Positions 14,120 through 21,155 of a DNA stretch of 21,914 nt are shown here, in pieces (the first letter of the stretch is position 1; each line of letters starts with the position of its first letter). Source of the DNA: a virus; IMG/VR virus record IMGVR_UViG_3300025853_012229, positions 1 to 21,914 of that record; one strand, given 5' to 3'. The notes beneath the pieces are model-generated. The model did no database searches and was not told the origin of the DNA. It saw only the letters and a program-made list of their open reading frames with translations. The position numbers and the translations under genes are program-made.

Positions 14120-15021
14120 AAAAGGTATTAATTACGGGGGGTTATGGTATGGTAGGTTCTGCTATGGAATCTCAAATTAAATTATCAAGAGAAACTTGTG
14201 ATTTAACTAACCCTAAACAAACAGAAAAATTATTCCAAATTATTAAACCTGATGGTGTAATACATTGTGCAGGTAAAGTTGGAGGTATAGGTGGAAATTC
14301 AAATTATAAAGGTGAATACTTTTATGATAACTTAATGATTAATACTAATGTAATTGAAGCATCTAGAAAAGCTGGCGTCAAAAACTTAGTAGCATTTTTA
14401 TCTACTTGTGTATTCCCAGATAAAGTAAAATACCCACTTACAGTTGATCAAATTCAATTAGGTGAACCTCATGAATCAAATTACCCATATGCTTATGCTA
14501 AAAGAATGGCTGATGTGCAAATTAGAGCTTATAGAGAACAGTATGGTATAAATTATACGTCAATTATTCCATCTAACATTTATGGTCCAAATGATAATTT
14601 TTCACTAGAACATGGACATGTAATGCCTATGTTAATTCATAAACTATATTTAGCTAAACAAAATAAAACAGACTTTGTTGTATGGGGAAGTGGGAAACCG
14701 TTAAGAGAATTCATATATTCCAAGGATATAGCCAAAATAGCAGAATGGGCTTTATTTAACTATGAAGGTACAGATCCTTTAATTATAAGTGGTGATGAAG
14801 AAATATCAATTAAAGATTTAGTTGGATTATTAGTTGATGAATTTAAATTTAAAGGTAAAGTTGTATTTGATAAAACAAAACCAGATGGACAATTAAGAAA
14901 ACCATCTGATAATTCTAAAATAAAAGAATTACTACCAGATTTTAAATACACTCCATTTGAACAAGGTATAAAAGAAACAGTTAATTGGTTTATAGAAAAT
15001 TATGACACAGCAAGAAAATAA
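14116..15021 (+). CDS. fcl: GDP-L-fucose synthase (or ColC-like epimerase/reductase)
   Basis: Expected to convert GDP-4-keto-6-deoxy-D-mannose to GDP-L-fucose using NADPH. The 301-residue short-chain dehydrogenase (E. coli 321) has the nucleotide motif GGYGMVG (8-14) and the family signature AGKVGGIGGN (52-61). The epimerase acid/base pair is present: C98 in STCVFPD and H168 in GHVMPML. The Tyr-Lys pair is Y125-x3-K129 in YAYAK. These four residues are those of the E. coli enzyme. ColC, which makes GDP-colitose from the 3-deoxy substrate, belongs to the same family, and a 3-dehydratase is encoded nearby, so substrate choice is uncertain. It overlaps the dehydratase gene by 20 bases. Confidence 0.88.
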   Translation: MKKVLITGGYGMVGSAMESQIKLSRETCDLTNPKQTEKLFQIIKPDGVIHCAGKVGGIGGNSNYKGEYFYDNLMINTNVIEASRKAGVKNLVAFLSTCVFPDKVKYPLTVDQIQLGEPHESNYPYAYAKRMADVQIRAYREQYGINYTSIIPSNIYGPNDNFSLEHGHVMPMLIHKLYLAKQNKTDFVVWGSGKPLREFIYSKDIAKIAEWALFNYEGTDPLIISGDEEISIKDLVGLLVDEFKFKGKVVFDKTKPDGQLRKPSDNSKIKELLPDFKYTPFEQGIKETVNWFIENYDTARK

Positions 15022-15985
15022 AGTAGCACTTATAACAGGTATAAATGGTCAAGATGGATCATATTTAGCCGAATTTCTATTAGAAAAAGGTTATGAAGTA
15101 TGGGGTACAATTAAACGTAACTCTGTAGCTGAAAATCAAACATCTAGACTAGATGAAATTTATCCACAATTATTAGGTAAATTACAATATGCTGATTTAA
15201 CAGATTTAGCATCTTTAATTTCTATTATACAACAATGTCAACCAGATGAAATATATAACTTAGCAGCACAATCTCATGTTAGAATTTCATTTGACCAACC
15301 AATTTATACTGCACAGGCAACTGGTATTGGAACATTAAATTTATTAGAAGCAATTAGGTTAACTAAACCTGATACTAAAATGTATCAAGCATCAAGTAGT
15401 GAAATGTTTGGTAATAACATAGATGAAGATGGTTTCCAAAGAGAAACTACACCATTATCCCCAGTATCTCCTTATGGTTGTGCTAAAGTATATTCTTATA
15501 ATATTTGTAATAATTATAAAAATTCTTATAATTTATTTATTTCAAATGGTATTTTATTTAACCATGAATCACCAAGAAGAGGAACTAATTTTGTTACAAA
15601 TAAGGTAGTTAAAACAGCAGTTGAAATTAAAAAAGGATTACGTAATGAATTAGTATTAGGTAATTTAGAGGCAACTAGAGATTGGGGACATGCTAAAGAT
15701 TATGTTAAAGCAATGTGGATGATTCTACAACAAGACAAACCAGATAATTTTGTATGTGCAACTGGTATTTCTCATTCAGTACAAGATTTAGTAGAGTATA
15801 CTTTTAATAAATTAGATTTAGATTGGACCCAATATGTTAAAACAGACGCTAAATACTTACGCCCTGAAGAATTAAAAGATTTAAAAGGTGATTCATCTAA
15901 ATTAAGAGAATTAGGTTGGACAGCTGATTATACATTTGAAACAATGATAGATGAAATGATTGAATATTGGATGGAAATATTATGA
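15002..15985 (+). CDS. gmd: GDP-mannose 4,6-dehydratase
   Basis: Converts GDP-D-mannose to GDP-4-keto-6-deoxy-D-mannose, the substrate of the upstream fucose synthase. The 327-residue protein (E. coli 373) has ITGINGQDGSYLAEFLLEKG (11-30), binding NADP. The catalytic SSSEMFG is at 131-137 and the pair Y158-x3-K162 in SPYGCAKVY. The Gmd-specific NGILFNHESPRRG (182-194) is also present. RDWGHAKDYVKAMW is near 223-236. All are close to E. coli Gmd. The C-terminal end is shorter than in E. coli, but the conserved LRPEELKDLKGDSSKLRELGW region is kept. It ends in an ATGA overlap with the fucosyltransferase-like gene. Confidence 0.95.
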   Translation: MTQQENKVALITGINGQDGSYLAEFLLEKGYEVWGTIKRNSVAENQTSRLDEIYPQLLGKLQYADLTDLASLISIIQQCQPDEIYNLAAQSHVRISFDQPIYTAQATGIGTLNLLEAIRLTKPDTKMYQASSSEMFGNNIDEDGFQRETTPLSPVSPYGCAKVYSYNICNNYKNSYNLFISNGILFNHESPRRGTNFVTNKVVKTAVEIKKGLRNELVLGNLEATRDWGHAKDYVKAMWMILQQDKPDNFVCATGISHSVQDLVEYTFNKLDLDWTQYVKTDAKYLRPEELKDLKGDSSKLRELGWTADYTFETMIDEMIEYWMEIL

Positions 15986-16791
15986 GGTTAAAAATTAAAC
16001 ATTTTGATACTAAAGTATTTGAATCAAAGATGCAACATCTTAAAGATATTGATTTTACATTGTTTGTAGATGACGTACCACAATCCCAAGATGAATTAAC
16101 TGATTTAAATGTTTTAGTATTACAAGAACCAAATGAATATTTTGGCTTACACGATTGGGCAATTCAAAACCAAGATTTATTTTCAATTATATTAACTTGG
16201 GATAATAAAGTATTGAATAATTGTAAGCAAGCGGCATTTTTGCCTTTTGGTCATACTTGGATGACACCTCATTTTTGGAATAAAACTTATGATAAAAAGT
16301 ATCAAGTATCTCATTTAGCAGGTGCTTTAAATAAAACATATGGTCATAGTTTAAGACATGAATTACTAGCTAGAAAAGATGAAATAAAAATAGATAAAGT
16401 ATTTCACCACACCTATGGTAATAGACATGATTTAGAAAATGCTAGAATGGGTAAAGTTGAAATATTCAGTAATAGCCAATATGGTGTAGCAATAGAAAAT
16501 ACATCACATAGGGGATATTTTACAGAAAAAATACTAGATTTATTATTACTAAAAACAATTCCAGTATATTGGGGGTGTTCAAATATAGAAAAACATTTTA
16601 ATACTGCAGGAATTATACGTGTTGAAAATGTAGATGATATAATTTATCAAGTTAATGATCTTTCTCCTCAACTATATGATTCTATATCAGATGTAATAGA
16701 AGAAAATTTCCAATTAGCATTAAAATATGTCGATTATGAACAAAGAATAGTAGATTATATAACTAAAATATTTACAGAAAATGGAATATAA
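15982..16791 (+). CDS. GT10-like (alpha-fucosyltransferase family) glycosyltransferase
   Basis: A 269-residue protein carrying the donor-site signature of family GT10. GVAIENTSHRGYFTEK (168-183) is followed by LLLKTIPVYWG (188-198), matching the fucosyltransferase pattern FEN...YxTEK...G(T/S)VPVY. The N-terminal half (1-130) is the acceptor-binding domain and is not alignable by eye. ATG 15982 is used because it overlaps the gmd stop as ATGA; an upstream TTG is less likely. Following Gmd and Fcl directly, GDP-fucose is the natural donor. No transmembrane anchor is seen, unlike eukaryotic members, so it acts in the infected cell's cytoplasm. The acceptor is unknown. Confidence 0.8.
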   Translation: MRLKIKHFDTKVFESKMQHLKDIDFTLFVDDVPQSQDELTDLNVLVLQEPNEYFGLHDWAIQNQDLFSIILTWDNKVLNNCKQAAFLPFGHTWMTPHFWNKTYDKKYQVSHLAGALNKTYGHSLRHELLARKDEIKIDKVFHHTYGNRHDLENARMGKVEIFSNSQYGVAIENTSHRGYFTEKILDLLLLKTIPVYWGCSNIEKHFNTAGIIRVENVDDIIYQVNDLSPQLYDSISDVIEENFQLALKYVDYEQRIVDYITKIFTENGI

Positions 16792-17407
16792 AATTTCCTC
16801 AGATCAATATTTCTTTAATCCAAAACCACTTACAACTTGGAACCATCACTTTACTAAAAATAATGCATTTAATAGTGAAGAACTAAAAGAAATAGAAAAT
16901 ATGGTTAAAGATAAACCTTTTAAAAAAGGTTTAACTATTGGTCAAGATGAAAACGATGACGATAAAATTATAAATGAAAGTAATTATAGAAAAGTTATTT
17001 ATATAGATCCTAATGACACTAATAAATGGTTATTTCAAAAATTAATTACTTTAGCACTTGAAGCAAATGTAGTAGCATATAATTTTGATATACAAACTAT
17101 TACTGATCCTCTTCACTATGTAGTTTACCCTAAAGATGGAGGCCATCTTGATTGGCATATGGATATAGGAACAGGAGAAGTTAATAACAGAAAAATGGCT
17201 GTGACTGTTCAATTATCAAATCGAGATGAATACGAAGGGGGTCATTTTCAAATTTGGAGGGGAGGAGATCAACAATTTTTAACTGTAAGCAAAAATAAAG
17301 GAGATGCAATTATATTTCCTTCATTTCTAATGCATAGAGTCACTCCAATAACTAAAGGAGAAAGAAAAGCTTTAGTATTTTGGGTTGGGGGTACTCCTTT
17401 TAAATAA
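16781..17407 (+). CDS. 2-oxoglutarate/Fe(II) oxygenase, canonical H-x-D type
   Basis: A 208-residue hydroxylase-type protein, distinct from the H-x-E cluster upstream. The metal ligands are H126-M-D128 and H185 (FPSFLMH), and R195 (TKGER) binds the 2-oxoglutarate carboxylate ten residues later. The glycine pair in EGGHFQIW (152-159) is also family-typical. The N-terminal 100 residues form the usual helical and strand preface. It lies within the nucleotide-sugar block, overlapping the GT10 gene by 11 bases and the methyltransferase-like gene by one base, so a glycan or glycoprotein substrate is possible; this is inference. Confidence 0.85.
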   Translation: MEYKISSDQYFFNPKPLTTWNHHFTKNNAFNSEELKEIENMVKDKPFKKGLTIGQDENDDDKIINESNYRKVIYIDPNDTNKWLFQKLITLALEANVVAYNFDIQTITDPLHYVVYPKDGGHLDWHMDIGTGEVNNRKMAVTVQLSNRDEYEGGHFQIWRGGDQQFLTVSKNKGDAIIFPSFLMHRVTPITKGERKALVFWVGGTPFK

Positions 17408-17898
17408 TGGGATATTGGCCTTATAATATATTATTTGAAAAATATAAAGCAGACTGCACAGTTTTCTTTGAAACAGGAACTTATAAAGGTGATTCAGTAC
17501 AAGATGCTTATGATTTAGGTTTTGAACGTATTATATCAATTGAAATAAATGAAGATTTTTACAATCACTGTATGGAACGTTTTCAACCTTTAGATGCTTG
17601 GGAACAAATAAAATTATTTTTGGGTAGAACAGAGGATAATATTGAAAAATTAGTACAAGAATGGGTTAACGGTAGAGCAATGTTTTGGTTAGATGCCCAC
17701 GAGACTAATAGCCCTTATAAATTAGAAATAGAAGCAATAATGAAACATGAGCGCAATGACCATGTTATAATAATAGACGATATAGACAAGTATGGAATAG
17801 ATACAAATTGGATTAAAGATATCTTGTCTAAGCATAATCCTTTATATACATTTAACACATATGAGAAGAAAAGTTTGGTATGCTCCTTACAAACATGA
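17407..17898 (+). CDS. SAM-dependent methyltransferase-like protein
   Basis: A 163-residue Rossmann-fold protein. TVFFETGTYKGDSVQDA (18-34) corresponds to methyltransferase motif I, ISIEINEDFYNHC (43-55) ends strand 2 with the acidic residue that holds the SAM ribose, and FWLDAHE (about 93-99) plus VIIIDDIDKYG (about 119-129) match proteins with ETGTY...WLDAH...IDD common in sugar loci. It is short, lacking an extended C-terminal domain. A sugar O-methyltransferase would fit the setting. The 3' end overlaps the aminotransferase-fold gene by 38 bases, the longest overlap here. Confidence 0.7.
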   Translation: MGYWPYNILFEKYKADCTVFFETGTYKGDSVQDAYDLGFERIISIEINEDFYNHCMERFQPLDAWEQIKLFLGRTEDNIEKLVQEWVNGRAMFWLDAHETNSPYKLEIEAIMKHERNDHVIIIDDIDKYGIDTNWIKDILSKHNPLYTFNTYEKKSLVCSLQT

Positions 17899-19015
17899 AT
17901 CGTTTGGAGAAGCAGAAATTAAAGCAGTAGAAGAATCACTTAGAGATGGGTGGTTAGCAGGTTTTGGGCCTCGTACTGTAGAATTTGAAGAAAAAATTGC
18001 TAAGGAATTTGGCAAAAAATATGGTGTATTTGTTAATTCAGGTTCATCAGCATGTTTATTAGCATTAGCGGCTTTAGATTTAGAAAAAGGTAGTGAGGTA
18101 ATTACACCCGCACTTACATTTTCTACTACATTAGCCCCTATTTTACAATTAGGATACAAACCTAAATTTATAGATAGCGAATTAATTACTTATGTGCCTA
18201 GTGTATCTACAATTATACGTGCTATTAGTAGCTATACTAAAGCAATCATGGTACCTAATTTAATTGGTAACACCCCTGATTGGGAAGGATTACGTAGCGA
18301 ATTAAAACGTATTGGCAGAGAAGATATCTATGTAATTGAAGATTCAGCAGATACAATTACATATTCACCATCAACAGATGTAGCAACAACTAGTTTTTAT
18401 GCTTCACACGTTATTACAGCTGGTGGAATGGGAGGTATGGTAATGTTTAATGACGAAAAACACGTTAAACGTGCCTTAATGTATCGTGATTGGGGACGTA
18501 TTGGAGATAATAACGAAGATATGAGTGAGCGATTTGCACACGATGTAGATGGTATCCCTTACGACTATAAATTCTTATATGGTGTATTAGGATATAATAT
18601 GAAATGCACTGAAGCATCAGCAGCATTTGGTTTAGTTCAATTAGAAAAATTCCAAACATATAAAGATGTAAGACGTAAGAATATAGAACGTTACTTAGAA
18701 CGTTTAAAAAATATTAAAGAAATAACTTTACCTGATGATAGTAGAAAACCAAATTGGTTAGCTATACCACTACAAACAGAATGTAGATTAGAGTTATTAA
18801 CATTCTTAGAAGAAAACAATATACAAACACGAGTTACATTTGCTGGCAATGTCACTAGACATCCAGCATATAGAGAATATTTACAAGAATTTAAAGTAGC
18901 AGATGAAGTAATGAAAAATGGTTTCTTATTAGGTGCCCACCATGGGATGGACACTTATGATGTAGATTATGTTTGTGATAAAATAGAAGAATTTTTTGGA
19001 TACGATTATGACTAA
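17861..19015 (+). CDS. DegT-fold nucleotide-sugar 3-dehydratase (RfbH/ColD-like)
   Basis: A 384-residue member of the sugar aminotransferase fold in which the PLP-binding lysine is His183 (TSFYASHVITAGGMGG, 177-192). That substitution is the hallmark of the 3-dehydratases ColD and RfbH/AscC (E1), which remove the C3 hydroxyl from 4-keto-6-deoxysugars. Other PLP-site features remain: SGSSA (60-64) and the aspartate in IEDSAD (D161). RDWGR (209-213), LGYNMK (243-248) and RVTFAGNVTRHPAY (324-337) resemble RfbH. However, the four cysteines of the E1 [2Fe-2S] cluster are absent; the loop after RDWGR has none, and the protein has only C65, C249, C308 and C372. Mechanism may thus be ColD-like. It is followed immediately by a 4,6-dehydratase that could supply substrate; GDP-4-keto-6-deoxymannose from Gmd is the other option. 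Confidence 0.82.
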   Translation: MRRKVWYAPYKHESFGEAEIKAVEESLRDGWLAGFGPRTVEFEEKIAKEFGKKYGVFVNSGSSACLLALAALDLEKGSEVITPALTFSTTLAPILQLGYKPKFIDSELITYVPSVSTIIRAISSYTKAIMVPNLIGNTPDWEGLRSELKRIGREDIYVIEDSADTITYSPSTDVATTSFYASHVITAGGMGGMVMFNDEKHVKRALMYRDWGRIGDNNEDMSERFAHDVDGIPYDYKFLYGVLGYNMKCTEASAAFGLVQLEKFQTYKDVRRKNIERYLERLKNIKEITLPDDSRKPNWLAIPLQTECRLELLTFLEENNIQTRVTFAGNVTRHPAYREYLQEFKVADEVMKNGFLLGAHHGMDTYDVDYVCDKIEEFFGYDYD

Positions 19016-19991
19016 ATCAGTATACATAACAGGTTGTTTTGGTTTTATAGGTAGTTATGTAACTAGAGCTTGTTTAGAAAAAGGATGGCACGTTTATGGT
19101 GTTGATAAAATGACATATGCTTCATTTAAAGATGCATATAAAGAATTTGCACAACATCCTAATTTTGAATGGGAAGTTAGTGATATAAATGATTTAGAAT
19201 TTTTACATGAATGTGATTACATAATTAATACAGCTGCTGAAACACATGTTGGTAATTCTATAGTTAAAAGTGAAGATTTTTTACATTCAAATGTAAATGG
19301 AGTTCATAATTTACTTGAATTAATTAGAAATTATAGAGCAGAAGGTAAAGTTAAACCTATATTATTACATTTTTCAACCGATGAAGTATATGGAGATATA
19401 ACCGAAGGTGAACATTTAGAAACTGATTTATTAAAACCTTCTAACCCATATTCAGCAACTAAAGCAGCAGCTGACCAACTAATTACAGCTTGGGGGCGTA
19501 CTTATGATTTACCTTATATAATATTAAGACCAACTAATAATTATGGTATTGGTCAATATGTAGAAAAATTAATACCTAAAGCTACTAAATATCTTTCTTT
19601 AGGTAAAAAAATACCATTACATAATGATGGAACACCAATTAGAAATTGGTTACACGCTAGTGATACTGCTACAGCAGTAATTAAAATAATTGAATCCGGT
19701 GTTAAAAATGAAATTTACAATATTTGTGGAGGTTATGAGCAAACTAATTTGGATACAGTAAGTAAAATTATTAAATTATATTATCCTGATACTGTACTTG
19801 AAAATGATTTTCCATTATATGATCAAGATATAAGCCAATATTTGGATTTATCTTATTCTAGACAAGGTCAAGATGTTAGATATGCTTTAAATGATGATAA
19901 ATTAAGAGCTTTAGGATGGGAACCAAAAGCCGTATTTGATAAAGAGTTACCTGTTATAATTGAATATTATAAAAATAATTTTATATGGTAA
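19008..19991 (+). CDS. RmlB-like nucleotide-sugar 4,6-dehydratase
   Basis: A 327-residue extended short-chain dehydrogenase. It has NAD motif GCFGFIG (9-15), the dehydratase triad segment STDEVYGD (123-130, with T124, D125, E126), and Y148-x3-K152 in NPYSATK. RPTNNYGIGQYVEKLIPKA and IRNWLHASDTA follow as in RmlB. It most likely forms a 4-keto-6-deoxyhexose from a nucleotide-activated glucose; whether the carrier is dTDP, CDP or other cannot be told. ATG 19008 is chosen since it gives MTKSVYITG and an eight-base overlap with the 3-dehydratase; ATG 18996 is possible. Context: precedes the ThDP pair. Confidence 0.83.
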   Translation: MTKSVYITGCFGFIGSYVTRACLEKGWHVYGVDKMTYASFKDAYKEFAQHPNFEWEVSDINDLEFLHECDYIINTAAETHVGNSIVKSEDFLHSNVNGVHNLLELIRNYRAEGKVKPILLHFSTDEVYGDITEGEHLETDLLKPSNPYSATKAAADQLITAWGRTYDLPYIILRPTNNYGIGQYVEKLIPKATKYLSLGKKIPLHNDGTPIRNWLHASDTATAVIKIIESGVKNEIYNICGGYEQTNLDTVSKIIKLYYPDTVLENDFPLYDQDISQYLDLSYSRQGQDVRYALNDDKLRALGWEPKAVFDKELPVIIEYYKNNFIW

Positions 19992-20614
19992 GTAAAGAAA
20001 ATTTAATTGCATTTGAAAAAAAAATAGGTGATAAATTTAACAATGCCGAAATAAAATCACCTATACATCTATATAGTGGAAATGAAGATGAAATTATAGA
20101 AGTATTTAAAGATATTGATATAAAAAATGATTGGGTGTGTTGTACTTGGAGAAACCATTATCAAGGCCTATTAAAAGGTATACCTGCGGAAATAATGGAA
20201 ACTAATATTATAGATGGTAAATCTATGGTAGCTAACCTCCCAGAATATAAATTTATTTGTAGTTCAATTGTAGGGGGTATTCCTCCAATAGCAGCAGGTA
20301 TTGCCTTATCAATTAAACTCCAAAATAAATCAAACCATGTTTGGTGTTGGGTTGGGGATATGAGTGCCGAAACAGGAATATTCCATGAAGCATACAAATA
20401 TAGTTTAAACCATGATTTACCAATTACTTTTATAGTCGAAGATAACCAAAAATCAGTTTGTACTCCTACACCAGATATATGGGGTAGAACTCAACCTTAT
20501 TACCTTGAATCAGAATATAAAGGTGGTATTTTAAGACAAAAAAATTTAATTTATTATCAATATAGTAACGAAAAATACCCTCATGCTGGGGCAGGAGTAA
20601 GAGTACAATTTTAA
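19985..20614 (+). CDS. Miniature ThDP-binding protein, pyruvate dehydrogenase E1-alpha-like
   Basis: A 209-residue protein covering the thiamine-diphosphate PP domain. WRNHYQGLLKGIPAEIM (55-71) matches the E1-alpha HRxH...G..P segment, SIVGGIPPIAAGIALS (94-109) the conserved H-(I/V)-VGG-P.G.G stretch, and GDMSAETGIFHEA (124-136) through EDNQ (N154) the metal/diphosphate motif, usually GDG...NN. Here the third position is Met. E1-alpha subunits are normally about 330-360 residues, so this is a cut-down form. It overlaps the RmlB-like gene by seven bases and is paired with an E1-beta-like gene. In deoxysugar loci such pairs can transfer a two-carbon unit to a keto sugar; that role is inferred. 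Confidence 0.8.
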   Translation: MVSKENLIAFEKKIGDKFNNAEIKSPIHLYSGNEDEIIEVFKDIDIKNDWVCCTWRNHYQGLLKGIPAEIMETNIIDGKSMVANLPEYKFICSSIVGGIPPIAAGIALSIKLQNKSNHVWCWVGDMSAETGIFHEAYKYSLNHDLPITFIVEDNQKSVCTPTPDIWGRTQPYYLESEYKGGILRQKNLIYYQYSNEKYPHAGAGVRVQF

Positions 20615-20618
20615 TTAT

Positions 20619-21155
20619 ATGAAATATCTAGATGAAATAAAAAAGGCAATGAGCTTATTAGCAGAACATCCTAAAACTTATTTTATAGGACAAGCTGTAG
20701 AATATGAAGGAACAGGACTATATGATAGTTTAAAACATATTCCTAGCAGTAAGCGTTTAGAGTTACCTGTAGCAGAACATTTGCAAAGTGGTTTAGCTAA
20801 TGGAATGGCAATTGAGGGGATGATTCCGGTATCTACATTTCCTAGATGGAATTTTTTATTAATGGGTACTGATCAAATTGTTAATCATTTAGATAAATTT
20901 CCTACTATGTCTAATGGGAAGTTAACTCCTAAAGTTATAATTAGAGTAGCTGTTGGAAGTGAATCACCTATTGATCCCCAATGCCAACACAAAGGTAATT
21001 TTACAGAAGCCTTTAAAAGTTTAACTCAAAATCTCGATATAATACAATTAAATGAACCCGAAGACATATTACCATCTTATAAAAAAGCTTTAAATAGGGA
21101 AGATGGTAAAAGTACTATATTAGTAGAATTTGCTGATTATTGTAAAACAAAATGA
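20619..21155 (+). CDS. Miniature ThDP-enzyme PYR-domain protein, E1-beta-like
   Basis: A 178-residue partner of the preceding gene. It corresponds to the PYR domain of E1-beta/transketolase: LELPVAEHLQSGLANGMAIE (47-66) holds the catalytic glutamate E53 that activates the thiazolium. PVSTFPRWNFLLMGTDQIVN (70-89) follows as in E1-beta. The C-terminal transketolase-C domain (about 140 residues in E1-beta) is absent. With the alpha-like gene it would provide one complete ThDP site at a subunit interface. The start lies four bases after the upstream stop with no ribosome-binding site; the stop overlaps the next start as ATGA. Confidence 0.8.
   Translation: MKYLDEIKKAMSLLAEHPKTYFIGQAVEYEGTGLYDSLKHIPSSKRLELPVAEHLQSGLANGMAIEGMIPVSTFPRWNFLLMGTDQIVNHLDKFPTMSNGKLTPKVIIRVAVGSESPIDPQCQHKGNFTEAFKSLTQNLDIIQLNEPEDILPSYKKALNREDGKSTILVEFADYCKTK

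Noticed and set aside
15423-15608. Plus-strand open frame of 61 codons inside gmd
   Set aside because: It overlaps conserved catalytic codons of Gmd in another frame and has a repetitive Ile/Leu/Tyr composition produced by A/T-rich codons.
17887-18954. Minus-strand frames inside the DegT-fold gene
   Set aside because: All lie opposite a strongly conserved gene and have no recognisable motifs.
17861-19015. Ordinary sugar aminotransferase (perosamine synthase type)
   Set aside because: The PLP-binding lysine is His183, which fits 3-dehydratases rather than transaminases.
19985-21155. A single ThDP enzyme broken by a frameshift or stop
   Set aside because: The two halves match separate E1-alpha and E1-beta subunits, each with its own start and intact key residues, so they are two genes.
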